64,000 nt of DNA. Source: Streptomyces tirandamycinicus (GTDB lineage: Bacteria; Actinomycetota; Actinomycetes; Streptomycetales; Streptomycetaceae). The stretch's first letter is position 1, and each line of letters starts with the position of its first letter. Below are positions 41,424 through 49,826 of the stretch, piece by piece. Made by a program: the position numbers and the translations under genes. The notes under the pieces are model-generated. The model saw only the letters and a list, made by a program, of their open reading frames with translations, was not told where the DNA came from and did not search any database. Where the stretch lies: assembly GCF_003097515.1 (NCBI RefSeq), contig NZ_CP029188.1, forward strand, positions 3,979,001-4,043,000. Direction: 5' to 3'.

Positions 41424-41496
41424 GCCCCAATAGCTCAGTCGGCAGAGCGTCTCCATGGTAAGGAGAAGGTCTACGGTTCGATTCCGTATTGGGGCT
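41424..41496 (+). tRNA. tRNA-Thr(GGU)
   Basis: 73 nt. Acceptor GCCCCAA pairs with TTGGGGC; D-arm AGCTCAGTCGGCAGAGC; anticodon stem TCTCC/GGAGA with loop ATGGTAA (anticodon GGT); T-arm GGTTCGATTCC. No encoded CCA. Confidence 0.96.
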
Positions 41497-41543
41497 CTGG
41501 TGTTGGGTGATCCTCGCCCTCGGGCGAGGGGATCCGGCATCAA

Positions 41544-41616
41544 AGCGGTGTAGCTCAGTCGGTAGAGCAAGCGGCTCATAATCGCTGTGTCACCGGTTCA
41601 AGTCCGGTCACCGCTA
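41544..41616 (+). tRNA. tRNA-Met(CAU), elongator type
   Basis: 73 nt. Acceptor AGCGGTG with CACCGCT, a normal paired first base pair (so not the initiator), D-arm AGCTCAGTCGGTAGAGC, anticodon CAT in CTCATAA, T-arm GGTTCAAGTCC. In the same transcript as tRNA-Thr, just upstream of rpmG. Confidence 0.95.
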
Positions 41617-41630
41617 CACACAGTAGCCGA

Positions 41631-41661
41631 TTGTGGGGTCGGTCCTTCGATCGGCTACTCT
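41631..41661 (+). promoter_or_regulatory. Possible rpmG promoter
   Basis: TTGTGG at 41631-41636 and TACTCT at 41656-41661, spaced 19 bp, 42 bp before the rpmG start. It may only boost read-through from the tRNA genes. Confidence 0.4.
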
Positions 41662-41702
41662 TTTCTGCGTTCAATCCGTCCATCCGTCCAAGGAGCACTC
41701 AC

Positions 41703-41867
41703 GTGGCTGCCACCGACGTCCGCCCGAAGATCACGCTGGCCTGCGTGGAGTGCAAGGAGCGGAACTACATCACCAAGAAGAACCGGCGCAACAACCCGGA
41801 CCGTCTTGAGATGAAGAAGCACTGCCCGCGCTGCAACTCCCACACGGCGCACCGCGAGACGCGCTGA
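41703..41867 (+). CDS. rpmG: 50S ribosomal protein L33
   Basis: 54 residues with a GTG start (AAGGAG nine bases upstream). It is the zinc-binding form: CVEC and CPRC pairs in [13 protein letters not shown] and [18 protein letters not shown]. Streptomyces usually have a second, zinc-free L33 regulated by Zur; this copy is the constitutive one by its Cys content. It starts the conserved rpmG-MaoC-MaoC-murB run. Confidence 0.97.
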
Positions 41868-41881
41868 ATCAGGCTCGAATG

Positions 41882-41909
41882 CGAGGCCGTCCCCACCGGG
41901 GGCGGCCTC
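41882..41909 (+). terminator. Hairpin after rpmG
   Basis: GAGGCCGTCCCC (from 41882) pairs with GGGGGCGGCCTC around CACC. It separates rpmG from the dehydratase genes. Confidence 0.65.
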
Positions 41910-41986
41910 GTGTCGTTTGTCCCGGGGTTACCGGCGAGTGTTCCGGGGCCACCGGCCAGTAAGGGAAACCAGGAGGTAGCGAGTCC

Positions 41987-42439
41987 ATGGCGCTCGACCA
42001 GTCCTTCGTCGGGCGGACCTATCCGCCCACCGCGCCGTACGAGGTCGGCCGGGAGAAGATCCGGGAGTTCGCGGAGGCGATCGGTGACGCCAACCCCGCG
42101 TACACGGACCCCGAGGCCGCCGGCCGGCTCGGCCACGCGGACGTGATCGCCCCGCCGACCTTCGTGTTCGCCATCACCTTCAAGGCGGCGGGAGAGGTGG
42201 TCGAGGACCCGCAGCTGGGCCTGGACTACAGCCGCGTGGTGCACGGCGACCAGAAGTTCGCGTACACCCGGCCGGTGCGGGCGGGGGACCGCCTGTCGGT
42301 CACCTCCACCATCGAGGCGATCAAGTCGCTCGCGGGCAACGACATCCTGGACATCCGCGGCGAGGTGCACGACGAGGCCGGAGAGCACGTCGTCACCGCG
42401 TGGACCAAGCTGGTGGCACGCGCCGCCGAGGAGGGCTGA
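41987..42439 (+). CDS. MaoC-like dehydratase subunit, HadA/FAS1-type
   Basis: 150 residues, one hot-dog domain (SFVGRTYPPTAPYEVGREKI, EFAEAIGDANPAYTDPEAAG, IAPPTFVFAITFKAAGEVVE, VHGDQKFAYTRPVRAGDRLS). It lacks the catalytic Asp-His pair of MaoC and matches the non-catalytic partner subunit, like mycobacterial HadA/HadC. It would pair with the next gene to dehydrate 3-hydroxyacyl-ACP. ATG with AGGAGG upstream. Same two-gene unit as the following gene. Confidence 0.9.
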   Translation: MALDQSFVGRTYPPTAPYEVGREKIREFAEAIGDANPAYTDPEAAGRLGHADVIAPPTFVFAITFKAAGEVVEDPQLGLDYSRVVHGDQKFAYTRPVRAGDRLSVTSTIEAIKSLAGNDILDIRGEVHDEAGEHVVTAWTKLVARAAEEG

Positions 42440-42444
42440 CCCCA

Positions 42445-42873
42445 ATGGCGGCGAAGATCGCATACGAGGACGTCGAGGTCGGAACCGAACTGCCGGTGCG
42501 GACCTTCCCGGTGACCCGGGCGACGCTGGTGCGGTACGCGGGCGCCTCGGGGGACTTCAACCCGATCCACTGGAACGAGAAGTTCGCCAGGGAGGTCGGG
42601 CTCCCGGACGTGATCGCGCACGGCATGTTCACGATGGCCGAGGCGGCGCGGGTGGTGACCGACTGGGCGGGTGACCCGGGTGCGGTCGTCGAGTACGGGG
42701 TCCGCTTCACCAAGCCGGTGGTCGTGCCGGACGACGACCAGGGCGCGGTCATCGAGGTCGGCGGCAAGGTCGCGGCGAAGCTGGACGGCAACCGGGTGCG
42801 TGTCGACCTGACTGCGGTCTCGGCGGGCCAGAAGGTGCTCGGGATGTCCCGGGCGGTCGTCCGGCTCTCCTGA
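42445..42873 (+). CDS. MaoC-like dehydratase, HadB-type catalytic subunit
   Basis: 142 residues, hot-dog fold with the catalytic hydratase-2 motif YAGASGDFNPIHWNEKFARE (Asp and His of the D-x4-H motif), then VIAHGMFTMAEAARVV. Works with the preceding HadA-like protein as a heterodimer in (R)-3-hydroxyacyl dehydration. Starts five bases after the preceding stop. The last codons and following bases (42854-42879) are repeated exactly 99 bp downstream. Confidence 0.92.
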   Translation: MAAKIAYEDVEVGTELPVRTFPVTRATLVRYAGASGDFNPIHWNEKFAREVGLPDVIAHGMFTMAEAARVVTDWAGDPGAVVEYGVRFTKPVVVPDDDQGAVIEVGGKVAAKLDGNRVRVDLTAVSAGQKVLGMSRAVVRLS

Positions 42874-42978
42874 GGCCGCGTGTGCCGGGCGGCCGGGAAA
42901 CCGCGTGTGCGGGGCCGGTCGTCGGGTTCTCCCGGGGCCCCGGCGGCGGGGCCGGTCGTCCGGCTCTCCTGAGGCCGC
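42854..42978. repeat. 26-bp direct repeat of the hadB-like 3' end
   Basis: 42854-42879 (CGGTCGTCCGGCTCTCCTGA followed by GGCCGC) recurs exactly at 42953-42978. The second copy is noncoding and is probably the trace of a duplication or slippage. Confidence 0.8.
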
Positions 42979-43216
42979 TTCCCTGCTCCGGGGCTCCCCG
43001 CGAACGGCGTGAACCCGGACACGTCCCGGGCCCGTACGCATCCCGGGTCCGCACACGCCCCCGGTCCGGACCCGTCCGCCGCCGGGGCGGGGCGCCTCCC
43101 GGCCCGGGACGCGCCCGCCGCGCCGCCAGGCAGCACCGGACGGCGACGGCCCCCACGGGGCCCGGCCGCCCCCGACCGCCCCCGGGCGGCGACGGCCCGG
43201 ACCGTACCCTTGTCCC
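42880..43216. other. About 340 bp before murB without a gene
   Basis: Very GC-rich, includes the second repeat copy and CGG/CCG low-complexity runs. No ORF of interest. It should contain the murB promoter; none obvious. Confidence 0.5.
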
Positions 43217-44272
43217 GTGCTGGAACTCCATGACGCGCCTCTCGCCCCGCTGACCACCTTCCGCCTGGGTGGTCCGGCCACCCGTCTCGTCACGGCCACC
43301 ACCGACGACGAGGTGATCGCCACCGTCCGGGAGGCGGATGCCGCCGGGACCCCGCTGCTGCTGATCGGCGGCGGCAGCAACCTGGTGATCGGGGACAAGG
43401 GGTTCGACGGCACCGCCCTGCGCATCGCCACCGCCGGCTTCCGGCTGGAGGACGGGGAGCTGGAGCTCGCCGCGGGCGAGGTGTGGACCGACGCCGTGGC
43501 ACGCACCGTCGAGGCCGGGCTCGCCGGAGTGGAATGCCTCTCCGGCATCCCCGGCTCGGCCGGCGCCACCCCGATCCAGAACGTCGGGGCGTACGGCCAG
43601 GAGGTCTCCAGCACCATCACCGAGGTCGTCGCCTACGACCGGCGCACCGGCGAGACGGTCACCGTGCCGAACGCCGACTGCGGTTTCACCTACCGCCACA
43701 GCCGCTTCAAGGCCGCCCCCGACCGCTATGTGGTGCTGCGCGTCCGGTTCCGGCTGGAGGACGCGGGCGGTCTGTCCGCTCCCCTCAGGTACGCCGAGAC
43801 CGCGCGGGCGCTCGGGGCAGAGGTGGGCGACCGGGTTCCGCTGGCCGCGGCCCGCGAGACGGTCCTGAAGCTGCGTGCCGGCAAGGGCATGGTCCTGGAC
43901 CCCGACGACCACGACACCTGGTCGGCCGGCTCCTTCTTCACCAACCCGATCCTTTCGGCTGCGGAGTACGAGACCTTCCTCGGCCGGGTGCGGGACCGGC
44001 TCGGCGAGGACGTCACCCCGCCCGCCTACCCGGCCGGTGACGGGCACACCAAGACCTCCGCCGCCTGGCTGATCGACAGGGCCGGCTTCACCAAGGGCTA
44101 CGGCAGCGGCCCCGCCCGGATCTCCACCAAGCACACCCTGGCCCTCACCAACCGCGGCGAGGCCACCACCGAGGACCTGCTGGCACTCGCCCGCGAGGTG
44201 GTCGCCGGGGTCCGGGACGCCTTCGGGGTCACGCTCGTCAACGAGCCCGTGACGGTCGGCGTCGGTCTCTGA
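43217..44272 (+). CDS. murB: UDP-N-acetylenolpyruvoylglucosamine reductase
   Basis: 351 residues. Reduces the enolpyruvyl group to lactate with NADPH and FAD, giving UDP-MurNAc for peptidoglycan. FAD-binding part: TTFRLGGPATRL, LLIGGGSNLVIGD, GVECLSGIPGSAGATPIQNVGAYGQE. Catalytic Ser in DTWSAGSFFTNPIL, Lys-rich KTSAAWLIDRAGFTKGYG, and Glu in LVNEPVTVG. GTG start (CCCGTGCTGG), with a poor ribosome site. Length and all motifs are normal. Confidence 0.97.
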   Translation: MLELHDAPLAPLTTFRLGGPATRLVTATTDDEVIATVREADAAGTPLLLIGGGSNLVIGDKGFDGTALRIATAGFRLEDGELELAAGEVWTDAVARTVEAGLAGVECLSGIPGSAGATPIQNVGAYGQEVSSTITEVVAYDRRTGETVTVPNADCGFTYRHSRFKAAPDRYVVLRVRFRLEDAGGLSAPLRYAETARALGAEVGDRVPLAAARETVLKLRAGKGMVLDPDDHDTWSAGSFFTNPILSAAEYETFLGRVRDRLGEDVTPPAYPAGDGHTKTSAAWLIDRAGFTKGYGSGPARISTKHTLALTNRGEATTEDLLALAREVVAGVRDAFGVTLVNEPVTVGVGL

Positions 44273-44365
44273 GGCCGTTCGGGGCAGGCGCCGGCCGCCG
44301 CGGGCGCCGGCCGTCGCACGCGCCGGCCGCTGCGACGGAGTGGCCGCTGCGACGGGGTGGCCCGG

Positions 44366-45385
44366 TCAGTCCTTCAGCCACTCGTCGATACCGCCCAGCA
44401 GGGCGTCGCGTACATGCCCCGGAGCTGCCGATGCCCGGACGGACTGGCGGGCGAGCTCGGCCAGTTCCTCGTCGGAGAAGCCGTGATGGCGCCGGGCGAT
44501 CTCGTACTGGGCCGCCAGCCGTGACCCGAAGAGCAGCGGGTCGTCCGCGCCCAGCGCCATCGGGACGCCAGCGTCCCACAGCGTGCGCAGGGGTACGTCC
44601 TCGGGCTTCTCGTACACCCCCAGGGCCACGTTCGACGCGGGGCAGACCTCGCAGGTGACACCGCGCTCCGCCAGCTTGCGCAGCAGCCTTGGATCCTCCG
44701 CCGCGCGTACCCCGTGGCCGATCCGGGAGGCGTCCAGATCGTCCAGGCAGTCGCGCACCGAGGCCGGCCCGGCCAGCTCGCCGCCGTGCGGGGCCGCCAG
44801 CAGGCCGCCGTCGCGGGCGATCGCGAACGCGCGGTCGAAGTCCCTCGCCAGCCCGCGGCGCTCGTCGTTGGAGAGCCCGAAACCGACCACGCCGCGGTGG
44901 GAGTAGCGCACGGCCAGCCGCGCCAGCGTGCGGGCGTCCAGCGGATGCTTCATCCGGTTGGCGGCGACCACGACGCGCATCCCCAGCCCGGTGTCCCGCA
45001 CCGCCTCGTCCACGGAGTCGAGGATGATCTCCAGCGCCGGGATCAGCCCGCCCAGCATCGGGGCGTACGAGGTGGGGTCGACCTGGATCTCAAGCCAGCC
45101 CGAGCCGTCCCGCACGTCCTCCTCGGCCGTCTCCCGCACCAGCCTCCGGATGTCCTCGGGCTCCCGCAGACAGGACCGCGCGATGTCGTAGAGCCGCTGG
45201 AAGCGGAACCAGCCCCGCTCGTCCGTCGCCCGGAGCTTCGGCGGCTCCCCGCCGGTCAGCGCGTCGGGGAGGTGCACACCGTACTTGTCGGCGAGCTCGA
45301 GCAGGGTGCCGGGCCGCATCGACCCGGTGAAGTGCAGATGCAGGTGGGCCTTGGGCAGCAGGCTGAGGTCGCGTACTCGCTCCAT
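44366..45385 (-). CDS. Adenosine deaminase
   Basis: 339 residues. Converts adenosine to inosine with zinc; actinobacterial second type. Motifs: KAHLHLHFTGSMRP (zinc His pair), FGLSNDERRG, APHGGELAG (His-x-x-Glu), ASRIGHGVRA, and GADDPLLFGS (zinc Asp). The ATG at 45385 follows a moderate ribosome site; the longer frame runs into 15-bp tandem repeats and is rejected. Alone on its strand, after the aspC terminator. Confidence 0.93.
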   Translation of the reverse strand: MERVRDLSLLPKAHLHLHFTGSMRPGTLLELADKYGVHLPDALTGGEPPKLRATDERGWFRFQRLYDIARSCLREPEDIRRLVRETAEEDVRDGSGWLEIQVDPTSYAPMLGGLIPALEIILDSVDEAVRDTGLGMRVVVAANRMKHPLDARTLARLAVRYSHRGVVGFGLSNDERRGLARDFDRAFAIARDGGLLAAPHGGELAGPASVRDCLDDLDASRIGHGVRAAEDPRLLRKLAERGVTCEVCPASNVALGVYEKPEDVPLRTLWDAGVPMALGADDPLLFGSRLAAQYEIARRHHGFSDEELAELARQSVRASAAPGHVRDALLGGIDEWLKD

Positions 45386-45482
45386 TGAAGGATCTTGCCG
45401 CAGACACCGGGCGTCCGGCAGCCCCTTTCCCCGATCGGGTCCTTGCCCGAACGAAAGAACGCGCCCGGCGGGTTCGGCGCCC

Positions 45483-45571
45483 GAGCCGTGACATCCCGGG
45501 CCGTGACATCCCGAGCCGTGACATCCCGAGCCGTGACATCCCGAGCCGTGACATCCGAGCCGTGACATCCC
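45483..45571. repeat. Six tandem copies of a 15-bp unit
   Basis: GAGCCGTGACATCCC repeated six times; copy two has GG for GA and copy five lacks one C. No spacers, so not a CRISPR. Located 98 bp upstream of the adenosine deaminase start. Confidence 0.9.
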
Positions 45572-45687
45572 GGGCGGCGACGACGAAGGAACGCGCCGGG
45601 GACCGTCACACTCCCGGCAAGAGATGAGGCCGGGCCCGTGGGGACGGGGACGGGCCCGCGGGGATGAGGCCCCCTGGGGAAGGGAAC

Positions 45688-45721
45688 GGGCCCCGGCCGT
45701 CCGGAAGGACGGCCGGGGCCC
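45688..45721 (-). terminator. aspC terminator
   Basis: Perfect 15-bp stem: GGGCCCCGGCCGTCC at 45688-45702 and its complement at 45707-45721 around GGAA. It lies 66 bp past the aspC stop. Confidence 0.8.
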
Positions 45722-45786
45722 GTACCACCGCAGCGTCCTTCCGGTACCGGGGCCCGATTACTGCCCGGCCCAGCGGGGACGGAACC

Positions 45787-47013
45787 TCAGTCCCGGGCCT
45801 CCGCCAGCAGCTTCTGCATGCGCGAGACGCCCTCGACCAGGTCCTCGTCGCCCAGCGCGTACGACAGGCGCAGGTAGCCCGGTGTGCCGAAGGCCTCACC
45901 GGGGACGACCGCGACCTCGGCCTCATCCAGGATCAGCGCCGCGAGCTCCACCGAGGTGCTCGGCCGCCGCCCGCGGATCTCCTTGCCCAGCAGGCCCTTC
46001 ACCGACGGGTACGCGTAGAAGGCGCCCTCGGGCTCCGGGCAGACCACGCCGTCGATCTCGTTGAGCATCCGCACGATGGTCTGCCGGCGGCGGTCGAACG
46101 CCTCACGCATCCTCGCCACCGCTTCCAGGTCGCCGGAGACCGCGGCCAGCGCGGCGACCTGCGCCACGTTCGAGACGTTGGAGGTGGCGTGCGACTGCAG
46201 GTTGGTCGCGGCCTTGACGACGTCCTTCGGGCCGACGATCCACCCCACCCGCCAGCCGGTCATCGCGTACGTCTTCGCCACGCCGTTGACCACGATGCAC
46301 TTGTCGCGCAGCTCGGGCACCAGCGCGGGGACGGAGGTGAAGGCCGCGTCGCCGTAGACCAGGTGCTCGTAGATCTCGTCCGTCAGCACCCACAGACCGT
46401 GCTCGTGCGCCCAGCGGGCGATCGCCTCGGTGTCGGCCCGGCTGTAGACCGCGCCGGTCGGGTTGGAGGGGGAGACGAACAGGACGACCTTCGTCCGTTC
46501 CGTACGGGCCGCCTCCAGCTGCTCCACGGAGACCCGGTAGCCGGTGGTCTCGTCGGCGACCACCTCCACCGGGACACCGCCGGCCAGCCGGATCGACTCC
46601 GGGTACGTCGTCCAGTACGGCGCGGGCACGATGACCTCGTCGCCCGGGTCCAGGATCGCCGCGAAGGCCTCGTAGATCGCCTGCTTGCCGCCGTTGGTCA
46701 CCAGCACCTGCGCCGGGTCGACCACGTAGCCGGAGTCGCGGAGCGTCTTCTCCGCGATCGCCTTCTTCAGCTCCGGCAGGCCGCCGGCCGGGGTGTAGCG
46801 GTGGTACTTCGGGTTCTTGCAGGCCTCGATCGCGGCCGCGACGATGTAGTCCGGGGTCGGGAAGTCCGGCTCGCCCGCGCCGAAACCGATCACCGGACGG
46901 CCGGCGGCCTTGAGGGCCTTGGCCTTGGCGTCGACGGCGAGGGTCGCGGACTCGGAGATCGCGCCGATGCGGGCGGAGACCCGGCGCTCGGTGGGAGGAG
47001 TAGCAGCGCTCAT
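45787..47013 (-). CDS. aspC: Aspartate aminotransferase (class I, subgroup Ib)
   Basis: 408 residues. PLP enzyme moving an amino group between aspartate and 2-oxoglutarate. Motifs: VIGFGAGEPDFPTP at the N-terminal hinge, VTNGGKQAIYEAF, FVSPSNPTGAVYS, LTDEIYEHLVYGD and the PLP lysine in NGVAKTYAMTGWRVGW; substrate Arg in GYLRLSYALGDEDL. Complete. Start ATG at 47013; the longer frame reading backward across tRNA-Trp is rejected. Neighbour of secE in Streptomyces. Confidence 0.96.
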   Translation of the reverse strand: MSAATPPTERRVSARIGAISESATLAVDAKAKALKAAGRPVIGFGAGEPDFPTPDYIVAAAIEACKNPKYHRYTPAGGLPELKKAIAEKTLRDSGYVVDPAQVLVTNGGKQAIYEAFAAILDPGDEVIVPAPYWTTYPESIRLAGGVPVEVVADETTGYRVSVEQLEAARTERTKVVLFVSPSNPTGAVYSRADTEAIARWAHEHGLWVLTDEIYEHLVYGDAAFTSVPALVPELRDKCIVVNGVAKTYAMTGWRVGWIVGPKDVVKAATNLQSHATSNVSNVAQVAALAAVSGDLEAVARMREAFDRRRQTIVRMLNEIDGVVCPEPEGAFYAYPSVKGLLGKEIRGRRPSTSVELAALILDEAEVAVVPGEAFGTPGYLRLSYALGDEDLVEGVSRMQKLLAEARD

Positions 47014-47166
47014 ACGGCCATGCTCCCAGAACGCCGGGTGCCAGGGCACCGGGGTTCGCGGGCCGGACGGTTGCCGACGGTGACCGGGCGGTGGCCGAAA
47101 GGGCCCGAACGGGACGCGGACAGGGGCCGAACGGAACGCGGACAGGAACCGCCTCGAAGCTATCTG

Positions 47167-47196
47167 TTCGACGCACGGCTCCCGACCACGTACACT
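47167..47196 (+). promoter_or_regulatory. tRNA-Trp promoter
   Basis: TTCGAC at 47167-47172 and TACACT at 47191-47196, 18 bp apart, about 60 bp upstream of tRNA-Trp. Confidence 0.5.
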
Positions 47197-47258
47197 CACT
47201 GGTCGTTGGCCCTCACGGACCACCACCGCGGATGCGGTAGGTTTGGGGGGAACCACAA

Positions 47259-47331
47259 AGGGTCGTAGCTCAATTGGTAGAGCACTGGTCTCCAAAACCA
47301 GCGGTTGGGGGTTCAAGTCCCTCCGGCCCTG
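47259..47331 (+). tRNA. tRNA-Trp(CCA)
   Basis: 73 nt. Acceptor AGGGTCG pairs with CGGCCCT (one G-U); D-arm AGCTCAATTGGTAGAGC; anticodon CCA in CTCCAAA; T-arm GGTTCAAGTCC. Directly upstream of secE, as in other Streptomyces. Confidence 0.96.
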
Positions 47332-47437
47332 CTACACACGTCTTCGCCAGGATGTGTGCGCATGTACGTACTTCGATGCATAGCCGTGCGGCTCGACCGG
47401 GCGCGGCACGGCCACGACCCGGAATCAGGTGAGAGAC

Positions 47438-47725
47438 GTGACGGACGCCGTGGGCTCCATCGACATGCCTGATGCCGAGGACGAGGCGCCCGAGTCCCGC
47501 AAGAAGACCCGCAAGGGCGGTAAGCGCGGGAAGAAGGGCCCCCTGGGGCGCCTCGCGCTGTTCTACCGGCAGATCGTCGCCGAACTGCGCAAGGTCGTCT
47601 GGCCTACCCGTAACCAGCTGACGACGTACACCACCGTCGTCATCATCTTCGTCGTCATCATGATCGGTCTGGTGACCGTGATGGACTATGGCTTCCAGGC
47701 AGCCGTCAAGTACGTCTTCGGCTGA
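47438..47725 (+). CDS. secE: Preprotein translocase subunit SecE
   Basis: 95 residues. One C-terminal membrane helix (TVVIIFVVIMIGLVTVMDYG) after the conserved amphipathic segment LALFYRQIVAELRKVVWPTR. N-terminal 35 residues are acidic then Lys-rich. Stabilises SecY in the membrane. Start at the GTG at 47438 (VTDAVGSIDMPDAE) with GGTGAG before it, rather than the GTG at 47429. Followed closely by nusG. Confidence 0.95.
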   Translation: MTDAVGSIDMPDAEDEAPESRKKTRKGGKRGKKGPLGRLALFYRQIVAELRKVVWPTRNQLTTYTTVVIIFVVIMIGLVTVMDYGFQAAVKYVFG

Positions 47726-47799
47726 TCCCGCGGAGGGCGCCCGACCGGCGCCTTTTTCGCATGTTCCACCCCATCTGTATCCAGGAAGAAGCAGCCACC

Positions 47800-48693
47800 G
47801 TGTCTGACCCGAACCTGAACGACGCCGTTGAGCCGAGCGACAGCCTCGAGTCCGCTGAGGACGCGCTCGACATCGTCGAGGCGGCGGACTCCGTCGATCC
47901 GGACCAGGCGGAAGCTGCTGACGCCGCTGCGGGCGAGCCCGCCGAGCAGGCCGCGATCCACGTGGACTCCGACGCCGAGGCCGTCGCCGAGGTCGAGGAG
48001 GATGCTGAGGGCGCCGAGGCCGTGGCGGCCGCCGGCGACGAGCAGCCGGTCGAGGAGGCCGAGCCGGAGGCTCCGGTCGACCCCGTCGCCGCGCTCCGCG
48101 AGGAGCTGCGCGGGCTGCCCGGCGAGTGGTACGTGATCCACACCTACGCCGGCTACGAGAAGCGGGTGAAGGCCAACCTGGAGCAGCGCGCCGTCTCGCT
48201 GAACGTCGAGGATTTCATCTACCAGGCCGAGGTGCCCGAGGAGGAGATCGTCCAGATCAAGAACGGCGAGCGCAAGAACGTCCGGCAGAACAAGCTGCCC
48301 GGCTATGTGCTCGTCCGGATGGATCTGACGAACGAGTCCTGGGGTGTCGTGCGCAACACGCCCGGTGTCACCGGCTTCGTCGGCAACGCGTACGACCCGT
48401 ACCCGCTGACCCTGGACGAGATCGTCAAGATGCTCGCCCCGGAGGCGGAGGAGAAGGCGGCCCGCGAGGCCGCCGAGGCCGAGGGCAAGCCGGCGCCCGC
48501 CCGCAAGGTCGAGGTCCAGGTGCTGGACTTCGAGGTCGGCGACTCGGTGACCGTCACCGACGGCCCGTTCGCCACCCTGCAGGCCACGATCAACGAGATC
48601 AACCCCGACTCGAAGAAGGTCAAGGGCCTCGTCGAGATCTTCGGCCGCGAGACGCCGGTCGAGCTGAGCTTCGACCAGATCCAGAAGAACTAG
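47800..48693 (+). CDS. nusG: Transcription termination/antitermination protein NusG
   Basis: 297 residues. An acidic N-terminal extension of about 100 residues (SDSLESAEDALDIVEAADSV...), typical of Streptomyces NusG, precedes the NGN domain (GEWYVIHTYAGYEKRVKANL, NKLPGYVLVRMDLTNESWGV) and KOW domain (FEVGDSVTVTDGPFATLQAT). Binds RNA polymerase and modulates pausing and Rho. GTG start at 47800 with GGAAG upstream; the ATG at 47761 adds an unlikely leader. Confidence 0.96.
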   Translation: MSDPNLNDAVEPSDSLESAEDALDIVEAADSVDPDQAEAADAAAGEPAEQAAIHVDSDAEAVAEVEEDAEGAEAVAAAGDEQPVEEAEPEAPVDPVAALREELRGLPGEWYVIHTYAGYEKRVKANLEQRAVSLNVEDFIYQAEVPEEEIVQIKNGERKNVRQNKLPGYVLVRMDLTNESWGVVRNTPGVTGFVGNAYDPYPLTLDEIVKMLAPEAEEKAAREAAEAEGKPAPARKVEVQVLDFEVGDSVTVTDGPFATLQATINEINPDSKKVKGLVEIFGRETPVELSFDQIQKN

Positions 48694-48706
48694 GCGTCAC
48701 GACGCT

Positions 48707-48756
48707 GCGAAGGAGCCCCTGCCCGGCGGTCACCCGTCGGGCAGGGGCTCCTTCGC
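48707..48756 (+). terminator. Strong terminator after secE-nusG
   Basis: 19-bp perfect stem, 48707-48725 (GCGAAGGAGCCCCTGCCCG) with 48738-48756, 13 bp after nusG. Ends the secE-nusG transcript before the L11 operon. Confidence 0.85.
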
Positions 48757-48918
48757 GTGCCGGGGCCGCCGCGGGGCCGCGGGCCGCTTTCGGGCTTCGA
48801 CACGGACGGCTCCGCGGAGTGCGGTGCCCGTGCGGCGCGTGAACCGATCGAGCCCTCGTCCGGCGCGGCCCCCGATGCCGGGTTCCCGCCTGGTGCCCAC
48901 CCGCACGGTGCACGCCGC

Positions 48919-48984
48919 GGACGCCGCAGACGACGCAGATGACGCAGATGACGCAGATGACGCAGACGCCGCGGACGACGCGGA
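48919..48984. repeat. 9-bp GACGCAGAT-type tandem repeat
   Basis: GACGCAGAT/GACGCCGCG units repeat about seven times, coding Asp/Ala runs in the relic's frame. Probably slippage expansion in a decaying gene. Confidence 0.75.
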
Positions 48985-48988
48985 CGCG

Positions 48989-49105
48989 ATGTGCGAGGAA
49001 CCGGTCGCCCGCGGCGTGAAACTGCTGAACGGCCCGATGGACCGGCCCTGGGGGATACGCACCGCATCCTTCCGCGACCCCGGCGGACACAGCCGGGAGA
49101 TCGCC
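48989..49105 (+). pseudogene. VOC/glyoxalase-family C-terminal relic
   Basis: MCEEPVARGVKLLNGPMDRP followed by WGIRTASFRDPGGHSREIA is the unmistakable end of a glyoxalase/bleomycin-resistance-like domain (last metal-ligand strand). The N-terminal half is missing and replaced by a repeat array; no proper stop follows. Confidence 0.55.
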
Positions 49106-49200
49106 ACCGTACGCAGAGGTGAGCGCGCGGCCCGGACGCTCCGGCCGACGGCTTCCGGCCGGGTCGTAACGGCCCGCGGCCGTTCTGACCTGCTCGGTTT

Positions 49201-49228
49201 TTGGCCGCAGGGTGGTACCCGCTATCGT
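49201..49228 (+). promoter_or_regulatory. rplK-rplA operon promoter
   Basis: TTGGCC at 49201-49206, 16 bp, TATCGT at 49223-49228; about 80 bp of leader precedes rplK. Confidence 0.5.
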
Positions 49229-49308
49229 TGTGCGGTATGCCTCCATCCGGATGATCGGGTGGAAGTCATGCAGTTTCAGCACACTCTCAACTGGACCCGG
49301 AGAGAGCA

Positions 49309-49743
49309 ATGCCTCCCAAGAAGAAGAAGGTCACGGGGCTTATCAAGCTCCAGATCCAGGCCGGCGCCGCCAACCCGGCTCCGCCGGTCGGCCCCGCGCT
49401 GGGTCAGCACGGCGTCAACATCATGGAGTTCTGCAAGGCCTACAACGCCGCGACCGAGTCGCAGCGTGGCATGGTCGTGCCGGTGGAGATCACGGTCTAC
49501 GAGGACCGTTCCTTCACCTTCATCACCAAGACTCCGCCGGCCGCCAAGCTGATCCTCAAGGCCGCGGGCGTGGACAAGGGCTCCGGCGAGCCGCACAAGA
49601 CCAAGGTCGCCAAGCTGACGCGCGACCAGGTCCGCGAGATCGCCACCACCAAGATGCCCGACCTGAACGCCAACGACCTGGACGCCGCCGAGAAGATCAT
49701 CGCCGGCACCGCCCGTTCCATGGGCATCACGGTCGAGGGCTGA
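49309..49743 (+). CDS. rplK: 50S ribosomal protein L11
   Basis: 144 residues, complete. N-terminal domain ([40 protein letters not shown]) and the rRNA-binding C-terminal domain ([20 protein letters not shown]). Part of the GTPase-associated centre and the site of thiostrepton action; L11 is also needed for RelA activation. AGAG ribosome site (GGAGAGAGC) before the ATG. First gene of the rplK-rplA pair. Confidence 0.98.
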
Positions 49744-49826
49744 TCGACTCCCCCGAGACCTCAGTGGCAGGGCCAGGCGCTGGCCCGGACCACGAACTCC
49801 ACGCCTGAAACACCACAGGAGAAGAA

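Larger units (their letters stand above)
45386..45786. other. 401-bp region between ada-type gene and aspC
   Basis: Contains a 15-bp tandem repeat (45483-45571) and the aspC terminator hairpin (45688-45721). The promoter of the adenosine deaminase gene should also lie here. Confidence 0.6.
48757..49308. other. Gap between nusG and rplK with a gene relic
   Basis: About 550 bp with a VOC-protein relic and a trinucleotide-like repeat (below) and the rplK promoter near its right end. Longer in-frame readings across it have no integrity. Confidence 0.6.

Noticed and set aside
45483..45571. Possible CRISPR array
   Set aside because: Units are contiguous 15-mers without spacers and there are no cas genes in the window.
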